Below are positions 30,080 to 39,837 of a stretch of 64,000 bases of DNA, piece by piece. The position numbers were made by a program, and so were the translations under genes. Within the stretch, counting starts at the first letter, position 1. Every line of letters begins with the position of its first letter. A model generated the notes under the pieces. The model saw only the letters and a program-made list of their open reading frames with translations, was not told the origin of the DNA and made no database searches. The DNA comes from Euglena gracilis (taxonomy: Eukaryota > Euglenida > Euglenophyceae > Euglenales): assembly GCA_039621445.1 (NCBI GenBank), contig CP154954.1, positions 14,805,667 through 14,869,666 of the forward strand. The letters run 5' to 3'.

Positions 30080-32757
30080 GGTGGTCACCTACCCATCCAC
30101 CCACCCAGAATCCTGCCAAAATCGGCCGAAGAAGCTGAAAAGAATTTTCCGCACCGGCCTTACTGGTCCAAATTCTGCCCCATGGCGCACCCCACCCCCG
30201 TGGGGAAGGGTTCCAGAGGTTAAGGTAATCAATCTATGGTTCCGTGACTGGGCATGACTGGACGTGATTGTAAATTTCGACCTCGTCAGGCCAGTTTTGG
30301 CCACAGTTAACCCTTCTTCTCCTTTTCTCTCCCTTTCTGTCCATCTTTGTATGTTTTTGAGTATTTTGGTCATTTTTTGCCACTTTTGGCCAGCTTTGAC
30401 CTTTTCTGTCACTGACATTTCTGTGTGTGGACTGGCTGTGAGTCAGCGTGACCGGGCATGACTGGGCGTGACTGAGCATGACTGGGTCTGGAATTCTGGA
30501 TGCCCAAAGGTGCTTGGTGGGGGATAAGTGCGAAAAAAGAAAGTTTTTTTGCTTGTGATCTAAAGTTTCATAATTTAGGACAATTTTTCCAGGAGGAAAC
30601 GTCAAAAAATCAAATGTCCACGAAAAAAAACGGAAGGGGAGTGACGGTGGTAAGTGGAGGAGGATGTGCTGGTTGGACACCCTGTCTGCTTCAGCTGAAG
30701 AAAAAAAAGAACACATATTGGGGCAAAAAAAAAATAACTGAGCGCTCAAAAAACCATCTTTTGACCATTTTTTGACCAGATTTCAATGGAATATTTCAGC
30801 GGACCCCCAGGAGGCAGGAGGGGTCCGAAGTTTGGCTGCCAGCTGCTCCACAAATTTGCCCCCACACTCCCCAACACCCCTGCACCCCCCACCCTCACAC
30901 AGCCTAAGTCTTTTTTTTCAGTCCACTCGCAGCTTCGCCTCGCAGCCCCACAGGGAGGCGTCCACAGGTGTTTGTACCAGGGTACTAGACCAGGGTGAGA
31001 TCCCCTCGGGCTCAAGAAAACGGTTGGTGGTGCATTGCTGATTTTTTGTGACCTAATGCCTCCAAGATGAACAAACACGAAAAAGATGGGAATCCATTTC
31101 GGCGCGAAGCACCGTAGTTTTTTTTTTCTTTTCATTCGTGGTTATTGATTGTCTATGCACCCCCATCCTTTCCAGGTCTTGTCAGGGGAAGTGTGCCGTG
31201 TACCGTGTCGATTTCGTTTTGCTGCAAAGAGCTATGAATCTAAACCTGGTCAATTTGGGCACCAGACGAGGTCACCGGAGGCAGAGGGTGACAATCCAAC
31301 CCCCGGTGACACATCTCAAAACAGGAAAGGGCTCGCCCAGTCCAGGGATGCAATTCCACCCAGGGTTTCACCATCCATAGGCCAGAGACGCCGATACCGC
31401 GGACGTTATTGTGTGCTTGGGGGGCACACCTCTTGCAATCTGAAGTGTGCCACTGAGTCCGGGTTATATCGGACCTTCTTTTATCCCCCAACCTTGACCG
31501 CTTTGCGGGGTAGCAGTGTGCTGGCTTGACCTCGCTGAACCATCAAATGTGCTGGAGGGAGCTACCCGTGGGACACTTCACAGGCAATTTTCCGCGACTC
31601 CTGTAATTTGGTTTGGGAGAATGACAAACATTGTGTGTTGCTCCGATTTTTTCCCTTCCGATTTCAGTGGTGTATGGACCGGACATTTCCACCTGACTAT
31701 GGACAAAGAAATTGCAAGCAAAAAAGCAACGTTATGAAAGTCTCGGAAATTCAAACAGAGCCGCCATGGAGGCTTTCAAACCCACGGGGACATGTACCTC
31801 CCCAATGCAACAACGTGGGAACGTGCCTTCCACCTTGGCGCCTGCCATTGCAGAAGCAGAGAAGCTTTCAGAGATATTGGATCTTGTCCACCCCCGGAAC
31901 TGTCTGTGTTGGGTGTGCCGCCCCATACCCCTGTGACATGCCCCCCCCCCCCCGGCGAAGGGCAGTGCTCTGCGAGGGGGACCTGATTTTTTAAACTATC
32001 TGACACGCATTTTCGAATAATTTCTGTTTTTTAATATTGTTTTCTATTTTCTGCTTTTTTCAATCTGGCAACTCCGTAGTTGGCAAAGTACAAGAACCCT
32101 AGAGCGGCTCATGCAACCTATTGAAAATGAACAAAGGAGCAAAATTACTGGAATACAACAGAACAGTCAACAAAAAATAACAACAACAACAAAAAACACA
32201 AACAAATTGTATTATGAGAAAGGGCTCAAGAAACCATGTAAATGTGACATAAATTGAAATAATCAAACAAGGTAAAGCAGAACAGAAATAAACAGAGCAG
32301 CATCTGGGAGCATAATTTGCGTGCATCTTCTTTGAATTTCTTCCCATACCCCAGTTTGTGGCCTGTCGGATGGTTCCACTTTCCGCTTTCAGGAATACCT
32401 CCAATTGTCTAGCACACTTGTTTTCTTCAGGTGCTGGCTGGACCCACAGCCCTTTTCCAGCTGAAAATTAAGGTTATCAAAACCCAAACACCCACCCTCA
32501 AAACACCCACTTTTGACCATTTTTGGACCGAATTTCTCCAATTTGCATCCCAAAAAAATCCCCCAGCCCACCAGTACCACGGGACCTCTCCCACCCGTCC
32601 CCCCGTAACTCTCACTCTCCACTCATTGTTTGAGGGCATTGAATTTTTTCGACCTTTCCCCCCCTGAATTGGTCAGAAATGCCCCCAAAGGAGTGGTGGG
32701 TTCTGCTTGTGTCTCCCCTTCTCAGGGTAGTATAGGAAGCTCCGCAGACATGAGGTA

Positions 32758-32807
32758 GATGGGGGACCCCTAGGGGGTCACCCCCCCTAGGGGGATCCCC
32801 CATCCCC
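32758..32807. repeat. GC hairpin with CCCCTAGGGGG words
   Basis: Arms GATGGGGGACCCCTAGGGGG and CCCCCTAGGGGGATCCCCCA pair over about 21 positions with one bulge. It lies within the fragmented third copy and has no counterpart in A or B. Confidence 0.7.
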
Positions 32808-32867
32808 CTTTCTAGTTTTGGAAGTGGGTCCCCCCCCCTCCTCTGCGGGGGCAAAATAAAAAATCGT

Positions 32868-32884
32868 CCGGCGCTTCGCGCCGG
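32868..32884. repeat. CCGGCGCTTCGCGCCGG hairpin
   Basis: A 7-bp stem with a 3-nt loop, preceded by GGGGGCAAAATAAAAAAT. The same hairpin with a similar GGGTCAAAA-type leader occurs at 33,623-33,637 and 33,728-33,740, and in weaker form at 23,777-23,793 and 6,983-7,006. Confidence 0.75.
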
Positions 32885-33448
32885 GGGTGTATTCTAGGAC
32901 CCACTTGAGGCTCAAAGTAATAATATGCACTCGATGGTGAGAATTTCCAGCTACCAAAACTGGAGATAGGAGGGGTGTTTGCCCCCCCTCCCCAGATTCC
33001 CAAACAAGCCTGCCCCTCCTTCTCCGGAAAATCGCCGCCGTGAGGTCACGCGGTCACACGCCTCCCAGTCACATCCCGTCACATGCCATTTTCCCTGAGG
33101 AGACCATGGAAGCTGAGGACCACCCTCGGTAAGTCTCGCGGATTTAGTCACCCCTTTTCACCCCAGGGTTTCACACTTTCTTTTTGACAATCAACAGAAA
33201 GATTCAGGGTCCTTTGGTAATGAAGGTGCCCATTGTTCTTTTTTCCCCATTGGGCCACAGAGACCCCCCCCGCCAGGCTTATGGTTGGGACAGTCCGTTG
33301 CGGTATATCATTTGCAGTTATAAGACGCTGTTCTTGAAACTCTTTCTTTGTGTTGGATATTTTATTTTTGTATCTCTTTGTTATGAGCATGTGTTGACTT
33401 TGAAAGTTTTGGTTAGAAATGATTCCGATTCAAATCTGACTTTGGGGC

Positions 33449-33839
33449 CAGGGTTTGATATAAGGAGGGCGTACATGGTTTAGGTGGGGGGTGTCCCCCC
33501 ACCCCCCCCCTTCCTGGCCCGCAGGGGGGGGGTCCGGACCACCCCCCCCACCTGCCAGGGGGGTCCGGATCGACCCTGGGGGGGTACCTGGGATCCCCCC
33601 AAAAAGGGTCAATTTTTACCTTCGGCGCTTTGCGCCGATTTTTTTTTGCTTTTTTGGCTGATTTTGGCCCAAAAAAGTGCCCAAAATGGCACTTTTGGTC
33701 GTTTTGGGGGGTCAAAAATTTTCGGCTGGCGCTTCGCGCCGGGCCGAAAATCGGTCAGTCGGGCCGCACCCCAGTTTAGGTAGGTGCAGGGGGGGTCCGG
33801 ACCACCCCCCCCCCCCACCTGTCCTTATATCGAACCCTG
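33449..33839. mobile_element. 391-bp hAT-type MITE
   Basis: The ends are inverted repeats of 18 bp: CAGGGTTTGATATAAGGA at 33,449-33,466 and TCCTTATATCGAACCCTG at 33,822-33,839, with one mismatch. They are flanked by a perfect 8-bp direct repeat TTTGGGGC (33,441-33,448 and 33,840-33,847). An 8-bp duplication and a CAGGG terminus are diagnostic of the hAT superfamily. The interior is non-coding: G/C runs, two GGGGGGGTCCGGACCACCCCCC palindromes (near 33,523 and 33,790) and two GGCGCTT.GCGCC hairpins. It is a non-autonomous element that needs a transposase elsewhere. A hAT-like protein fragment occurs at 46,736 in copy B. Confidence 0.9.
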
Positions 33840-34439
33840 TTTGGGGCCAATTTTCAGCTGAGATCTTTTTCATTAGAAACGTGAAAGTAGAAACGGAAAA
33901 AAATATTATTATATTATTAATTGTATTTATGTCACATCAATACAACCGTTTTTACAACAATCTTTTTCGAAAGGGAAAGAGAAAATTGTGTTTCTTTTTT
34001 TAGAACATTTCAAACAAAATGAGTTTTAATGACTAATTTAATATTTTCAAAATAGAATGAGTCACTGCCCTAGTTTTTTTTGGACAACTTTTTTTTCTTT
34101 CAGAACAACATTCCAGGATTCTGCCAGAATTCTGCAAGTTCACGACCTTGACCAGAATACAACTCCGGAGGTCAAAGTGGGGGACTGAATTCCCTTTTCT
34201 CTGCCACGGCCCACGGCCCACATTTTTTTGGGGCCTCAACTTCTCAAAACCTCAATTTCTGCCGTTTTGGAGAAAAAAATTGTCAGAGTCGGAACATTTG
34301 GAATTTTGGGCCATATTTGGGATCAGATTTTGACCAACAATCCCTGGACTCATTAACTCCCCATTTAGTTCATTTACCGTTTCACTGACCGATCCCAACC
34401 ATGGTGTAATCACTCTGGGACATTGTTTTTCCTCCGTAG

Positions 34440-34585
34440 GGACAACCCGCCTAAGAGAAAACCCAGACGAAGATGACGGAAGTACCCGCATCATTGTGGA
34501 GGCATTTGGAGATTCAGAGACCTCCTCCATCAGAAAGGAGTATCCACATGTGCAGGGACACCAGGGATTTCAGGGACCTCCATGA
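34440..34585 (+). CDS. Candidate terminal exon, unknown protein
   Basis: After a pyrimidine tract and AG (34,438-34,439), a phase-2 frame of 47 codons runs to TGA 34,583-34,585. It reads RLRENPDEDDGSTRIIVEAF and then GDSETSSIRKEYPHVQGHQG. The acidic, varied composition and the acceptor-like start make it more gene-like than its neighbours. No upstream exon could be paired with it, and it sits in sequence inserted into the degraded third copy. No domain is recognised. Confidence 0.28.
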
Positions 34586-35845
34586 TTCGTCATTTTATCA
34601 AAGGCGGGAATCGTCACTTCCCATTGCGGACTTTCCGGAGAGTGACGCCTGCATGTAAAAAGCCCTTATTTTTCGGTTGAAGTGTATTGCGACAGGATTT
34701 TTTTTTTTAAGTTAGGGACCGTCCTTCTGATCGACAGAAGTGCTTTCTTTTGCATTTCCAACTCAGACGGAATATTTTTGCTGTCAACTCAGGGAGTGGG
34801 GTTATATTCCCCCTCGAGTCGCTCAGTCTTCCCCGCGAGTTTCCAAGTACCCCTCGGGTTTCCAAGCTCCCCACGGCCAAGAGGATCTGTGAAAACGTAC
34901 GAGGCGACAGCAATACTTTGTTGTGTTTGACTTTGACCTAATAATGATGGTGAAACCGCGGCTCGTTTGTTTCGTCCCGTCCCCCACCGCCGCTGCCGGC
35001 CCACCCTGGCAGTCTCTTCCTTCCACCGTTGTGCCTCTGCCACTTGGCTGGGACGCTCCCCCCTCCGGTCTGCACCGCCAGCGCTGACGCACCGCCAGCG
35101 CGCCGGGCCTTCCACACACGCACTCAGCCGCTGCGAGTCGCGCACCCTCGGGTGACAAAGAGACCTTTCCACCCCTGGACTGACCCCGTGTGGAAAGCCG
35201 TGCAAGACAGCCGTTCGCAAGCCTCTCTCTTTTTGCTCTCTGTTCCTGCTCTTTTCCAGGAGCAGGCATGATTATTTTTAATGCACTTTTTCCCCGAAAT
35301 TTTAAAGCATTTAAGGCCTTTTTCTGACCTTTTTAGGCTTTTTAAGCCTTTTTAAGCGCTATTTTGGTCCAAGGGCTGTTGACCCTTAAAAGCGAGTAAT
35401 CCGTCAGCGTCCAGCCGCCCTTCGGGTGGCGGGAAATAAATAAATCTCATTGATGGGGAGAGGGGGGGTCCAGGGCTGCAAAAAGCTGCGGCCCCCCCCC
35501 AGGTGTCAATTTTTTTAGGCAATAATATTTAAAAACAGCTGAAAATTTAATGAAAACTTTTCGCATTGCCAGGAACAAAATTTAAAAAATTGAAAAGCCA
35601 GAACACATAAAACAAGAAAACCCAAGCAAATATGATAAAACAAAAAAAATTGCTTTCTGAAGCACACAACAAGTCAGTGACTACACAGGGAGGAGAAATC
35701 CCTATAAAGACAGGACAGCGGGGACAGAGGGGAGAGTACAGTTTCCCGGGCAGGTCTGGGTCAGAAGGGAAAAGAGCTGACATTTTCGTCCCTGGGGGAA
35801 AGTGCCTCACCTTCCGAAACAGCAGGGGGAGACAGCAGACAGAGC

Positions 35846-36114
35846 ATTGACGAAGGGAAGGCTGGGGATGCTAAGAATTTTGTTGGGCCATGAGCAAAAT
35901 AACCCAAACTGTTAAAAGGTCCAAGATAACAAGTAATGCCGAGGGTCCACTTTTGGGGCAAGCCTGCATGCAACGAGGAGGGGGCGAAACGCCCGGGGAA
36001 GGGTGTTCAGGGAAGAGATACCCCCCAAACCAGCAAAGGAAACAATCCCCCTGCTCAAAACACGGCAAGGTTTTGGGTTTGTTCTTGACACGGGCAATCA
36101 ATGACACAGTGTGT
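35846..36114 (-). repeat. Right arm of the spacer inverted repeat
   Basis: Reverse complement of 28,778-29,056 with many substitutions and small gaps. The matched words include CGGCAAGGTTTTGGGTTTGT and TTTTGTTGGGCCATGAGCAA. The divergence indicates an old structure. Confidence 0.8.
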
Positions 36115-37603
36115 GAAATAAAAGGGGGCCAAGGTATGTCTGTCCCTTGGGAAACACCTGCTTCGATTGCTAAATCCCCCGAATAAGCAATTGGTCGCCT
36201 ATATTTATGTTTCTGAAAAGGGGCTGAAGGTGATTTGAATTTGGGGGTGAATGTTTCTTTCAAGCTCTCCAATGCCATTTTCATGAATAGTTTCTTCACA
36301 GCACCAGGCTCGGAATGTCTTTTGTTTGGGGTTTGCTTGCATTCAGGTGTCGGCCAAAATAGTCCAAAGGGCTGCTGAAATTTGGGGGTTACTCACAAAG
36401 GGGTTGCTAACATTGGGTGGTTTTTTCACGGTCCTTGCTATGGTGTTTCCAGTCTAATTCATCCCGTCAGGCTGGCCCTGTCCACCCCCAGGTCTCTCTC
36501 CCCTCCTGGCCAGGCATTGTTATTTTTAAGGCGGCTAGAAAAACTTTAAAATCCCTTAAAATCCTTAAAATGGACTGGCGGAATTTTCTCTGACCGATCA
36601 AGAATCAAAGATCAAAATCTCTCCAAAACAAGCCAACTTCCGGAAGAAAAAATGATGTCTGGCATTGCTGGAACATTATCTATCCAACCAGAACTCAAAA
36701 AAATGTGTTTTCCCCTAATTCAGTTGTTTCGTCATTAGTCTTGCTTTTTTGTGGTTAAACCCCCCCATGGGTTGCTGGCTTACAACAACTGGTATTTTCA
36801 TCTGGGTGGCTCGTTTGCACCCTAAAGACCATTGGAATCTTAATAGCTGTCCTGAATTAGTTTGCCCCTTGGTCTGTTGTTGCCAACACGAACACAACGG
36901 GGGAGCATTCAACCCCATCCCAAACTTGGACGGCATTTGCAACGTTCCATCTGCCCCCACCCCCACCTTTTCCCAGGGAATCCCTCCTCTCAACAAAATG
37001 CTCTCCTCTCTGTCGCTGCCCTGCGGTTCCGATGTGCGGGTTGAGTGGACGGGCTCCAGAGCGGCTAAGGCGGCGTGCAGGCGATTGATTGCTGCGTTTA
37101 GCCGAAGGTTGGGGTGGTAACTACCTTCCCTGGATGGGTATGCTTTTTATGGTTGCATGGGATTGTATACAATTTGGGGGGAAAATATGAAAAAGGAGTA
37201 CGCGGGCTCGGTGACCTTATTTTTGCATAGGTCTCCCACACGCCGTCGTCAAGTGCTTCCAACATCGGCACCTCACCGGTGTCAAGAAGATGTCACGAGG
37301 GAAATGCATCATGATGTAAAAAAGGCAGCGTTTTGGGACTTCGCCTACTTCCATTCTGACCAATTTCTTTCAGCAACCAAAAAAAAGGAAGTATGGCCAA
37401 CGAAACTGAATTTATCTGAGTGTCATGCAGAGATAACATTTGTTTTGTGCTTTGAAGCAGGGGTTGTCTTTAAGCCGAACCAATTCGAATCTATTCGTGG
37501 GGGGTCCAGCATCCTTTCCACAGCCTTTCTACATTTGCCCCTCCCCGGCTGGGCAGCAGACCTCCCTTTTGTTTGGAGCTTTGGTTGTTATTTGATTGAG
37601 ATA

Positions 37604-37841
37604 ATGCAATTTGCATGTGATTTGATGGTGCAATTTGCATGTGATTTGATGGTCCAATTTGCATGTGATTTGATGGTCCAATTTGCATGTGATTTGATGG
37701 TCCAATTTGCATGTGATTTGATGGTGCAATTTGCATGTGATTTGATGGTCCAATTTGCATGTGATTTGATGGTCCAATTTGCATGTGATTTGATGGTGCA
37801 ATTTGCATGTAGTTTGATGGTGCAATTTGCATGTGATTTGT
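37604..37841 (+). repeat. 24-bp tandem array, about 10 units (copy B)
   Basis: Ten units of the 24-bp repeat, with G/C variation at one position (GGTGCAA or GGTCCAA). The two variants alternate in blocks (three GGTCC, one GGTGC, two GGTCC), suggesting duplication of multi-unit blocks. Copy A has three units. An open frame of 228 codons (37,157-37,843) spans it because the unit is in phase. Confidence 0.92.
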
Positions 37842-37846
37842 GAACC

Positions 37847-37966
37847 ATGAAGGCAGTGCCGGAAGCCATTGTTGGTGGTAAAAGAGTGTTAATGGAGTGG
37901 GAACGCAAGAGCTCCAAGATTGGAATTGCGTGTGATTGCTCAGACGGATCAAGTTGCGAAGGATAG
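37847..37966 (+). CDS. Small ORF after the 24-bp array (copy B)
   Basis: 39 codons, counterpart of 1,083-1,202. Two residues differ from A and the stop is conserved. Unknown function; may be chance or an exon fragment. Confidence 0.2.
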   Translation: MKAVPEAIVGGKRVLMEWERKSSKIGIACDCSDGSSCEG

Positions 37967-38140
37967 TGAAGGAAAATAGTGAAATTGTTTTCAAATTGAA
38001 ATGGGTAAATTCCTTGAAAGTTGGAAAAAAATGGCTCACCGTGGCAAAACAGCAAAGTGACTAAAACTGGGCTTGGGGATGCATTGGCTGTTGAAGAGAA
38101 GAAAGCTTTTGAAGGCAATGTAGCTGCTTAATTGAATGAA

Positions 38141-39485
38141 ATGCATCTTCTTTGCTGAAAATATTTTTTCCAGAAATTCTCACATGAAAATATTACAGTT
38201 GAGATTGCTGTTATTGAAGCTCCAGAGGGGTGGGTCCTAATCAGCTGTTGGATTGAACCAGCTTGGCACCCGAAAGCGGCAAAAAATGCCCAAACCCACC
38301 TGCCTTGGGTTTTTTTTTCCAGCCAGTTTATTGAGGTGAAACCCCCAAAAACTACCAAAATTTGGAAAATGGCCATTTTTGACCATTTTGGACCCCTTGT
38401 CATCGACCTTTTTCTCGGTCCAGGCCGGTTTCACTGTCCTGCTGAGATTTTATTGTCACTCACCGGCTGGCAGGTGTTAGTTGGCAATTTGTTCAACCCA
38501 AGGCAACCGATCCCACAAGAATACCTCCCTCTTCGACCTGAATGAGACGAAGACGGTGGTGGATCGGGAGGAAACAAATTTATTGGATGGCAAAATTTTC
38601 GCCTAGTACCCCGTACAATACTTCCTGAACTTAAGCCAGTGGAGTCCGAAGCAGCGCCGTCTGCAACTGAGCAGGAACCCACAACAGTTGCGTCATCCAC
38701 AACGACAACAGCCAAAAGAGCAGCAAAGTCTGCAACCAAACGTTCGGAAGAACGTTTGCACCAACCTCCACCTACACCTACAATGCCTGCGGAACATACC
38801 CCCGTACATTCTTCAGACTCGTCGTCCGTTTCGTCCTCTGGGTCCTCCGGAGTGAGGAAATGGAAGAAGGGACAGACAATATACACAGCACACGCTTCGT
38901 CTCCTCTGCCACCATAAGTTCCCCGTGGATTTCTGGGGCTTTGGAGTGCGCGGTCTGACGCATTCCAAATAATAATCCAAAATGTGGCCGGATTCACCGT
39001 AAGGCCTTCCCCCTCAAGCATCCTCCCAGGAATCCGACACGTAGGGAGAGGCTCCTTGATGACCTGCGGAGACATCGAACCCAACCCCGGACCAGCGGAC
39101 CACCACACGGTCGACCTGGCACACGGCGCAGCCCACCGAGACGCCGCGGCGGTCATCGACCCAGCAGGTCAAGAGGTCAACCTGCGTCTCATCCAGGATT
39201 CCATCATCGTTGGCCCCCCTCCATGCCCCATTTGGGACATTCTACAAGACCGCATTCATACAGTGCGCCATGTAACCTGCCAAATGTCAGCAAGGAGTAT
39301 CGGACACTCTGGCCGACTTGACCACACACTGCGCCACAACCCCAAACGACTCCAACCTCTTTGCAATTCTCGCATTCCCCAAGCTGGTCCTAAGAACCCG
39401 GCGTCCCAAACGCCGGTTTTACCACAAAAAGGGGGGGCGGACGCCGGTTCAGGACAGAACCAGCGTCCGACCCCCCTTTGTTTAA
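38141..39485 (+). pseudogene. Decayed retroelement-like ORF with 2A motif (copy B)
   Basis: Same gene relic as A 1,377-2,843 but less damaged. A 123-bp in-frame deletion (relative to A, after DEDG at about 38,555) removes the basic segment and one of A's stops. The remaining breaks are TGA at 38,543-38,545 and TAA at 38,915-38,917. Downstream of that TAA the frame is open without interruption to 39,757, crossing the 2A motif and lacking the single-base loss and TAG seen in A. The LADLTTH...LAFPKLVLR block is still in another frame, joined near 39,271, so the protein was already broken before the duplication. No RT catalytic core is present. Confidence 0.5.
39071..39094 (+). other. 2A-like ribosome-skipping motif DIEPNPGP (copy B)
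   Basis: Same motif as in A, in a frame open from 38,918 to 39,757. If any transcript of this frame were translated, skipping would occur between G and the final P. The residues upstream (GRGSLMTCG) are less hydrophobic than in strongly active 2As, so activity is uncertain. Confidence 0.8.
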
Positions 39486-39527
39486 AGCGGCGTTTTAGAG
39501 ACGCCGGTTCAGGACAGAACCGGCGTC
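39395..39527 (+). repeat. Three successive hairpins (copy B)
   Basis: Conserved counterparts of 2,753-2,885, at 39,395-39,419, 39,440-39,467 and 39,500-39,527. No substitutions occur in the stems of the last two. Confidence 0.8.
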
Positions 39528-39837
39528 CCCAACCTTTGGTCAAAAGGCACTCCCAGGACCAATCTCCGACCACTGATCTGAAATATCACGCTATTTTGAA
39601 TTTTGCCAAATTCCGACGATCGCGAGCGTATATCTGGCTGTGTCAATCGTCCAGGTACAAAGTCACACCTCAATTGAAAGCTCTTTTCATCAGACGACTA
39701 GCGATCACCACCAAATTCAGCCACACCGCTACCCTCACCCCCCCCCTATTTGGCTAATGGCCGGGCCAATATTTTTTTGTTTGTTTTGCCAAAGTGCGGC
39801 ATTATCGTCAACGGGCATGTTTTCCTCTTGCGATGTG

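Larger units (their letters stand above)
29265..35215 (+). repeat. Diverged, fragmented third copy of A 25,572-27,610
   Basis: Collinear blocks: 29,265-29,395 with 25,572-25,700; 30,985-31,050 with 25,740-25,810; 31,395-31,455 with 25,885-25,950; 31,530-31,795 with 26,025-26,280; 32,428-32,640 with 26,335-26,540; 34,885-35,095 with 26,990-27,185; 35,100-35,210 with 27,505-27,600. Shared words include AAACAGAGCCGCCATGGA, GCTGGACCC and CTCCGGTCTGCACCGCCAGC. About 2 kb has become about 6 kb through inserted sequence, including the hAT MITE at 33,449. Divergence is far greater than between A and B, so this duplication is older. Confidence 0.8.
28756..37275. other. Spacer between copies A and B
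   Basis: About 8.5 kb with no near-identical counterpart elsewhere in the window. It contains a diverged third copy of part of the unit, a long inverted repeat near its edges, minisatellites, a hAT MITE and one candidate exon. At 29,400-30,780, 31,990-32,420, 35,220-35,840 and 36,120-37,275 I see only AT-rich or simple sequence and no supported gene. A minus-strand frame near 36,990-37,110 reads protein-like (NLRLNAAINRLHAALAAL) but is too short to assign. Confidence 0.7.

Noticed and set aside
30234-30749. 171-codon minus-strand frame in the spacer as a gene
   Set aside because: Half of it lies in the GACTGGGCRT minisatellite clusters and the rest lacks any motif or conserved partner.
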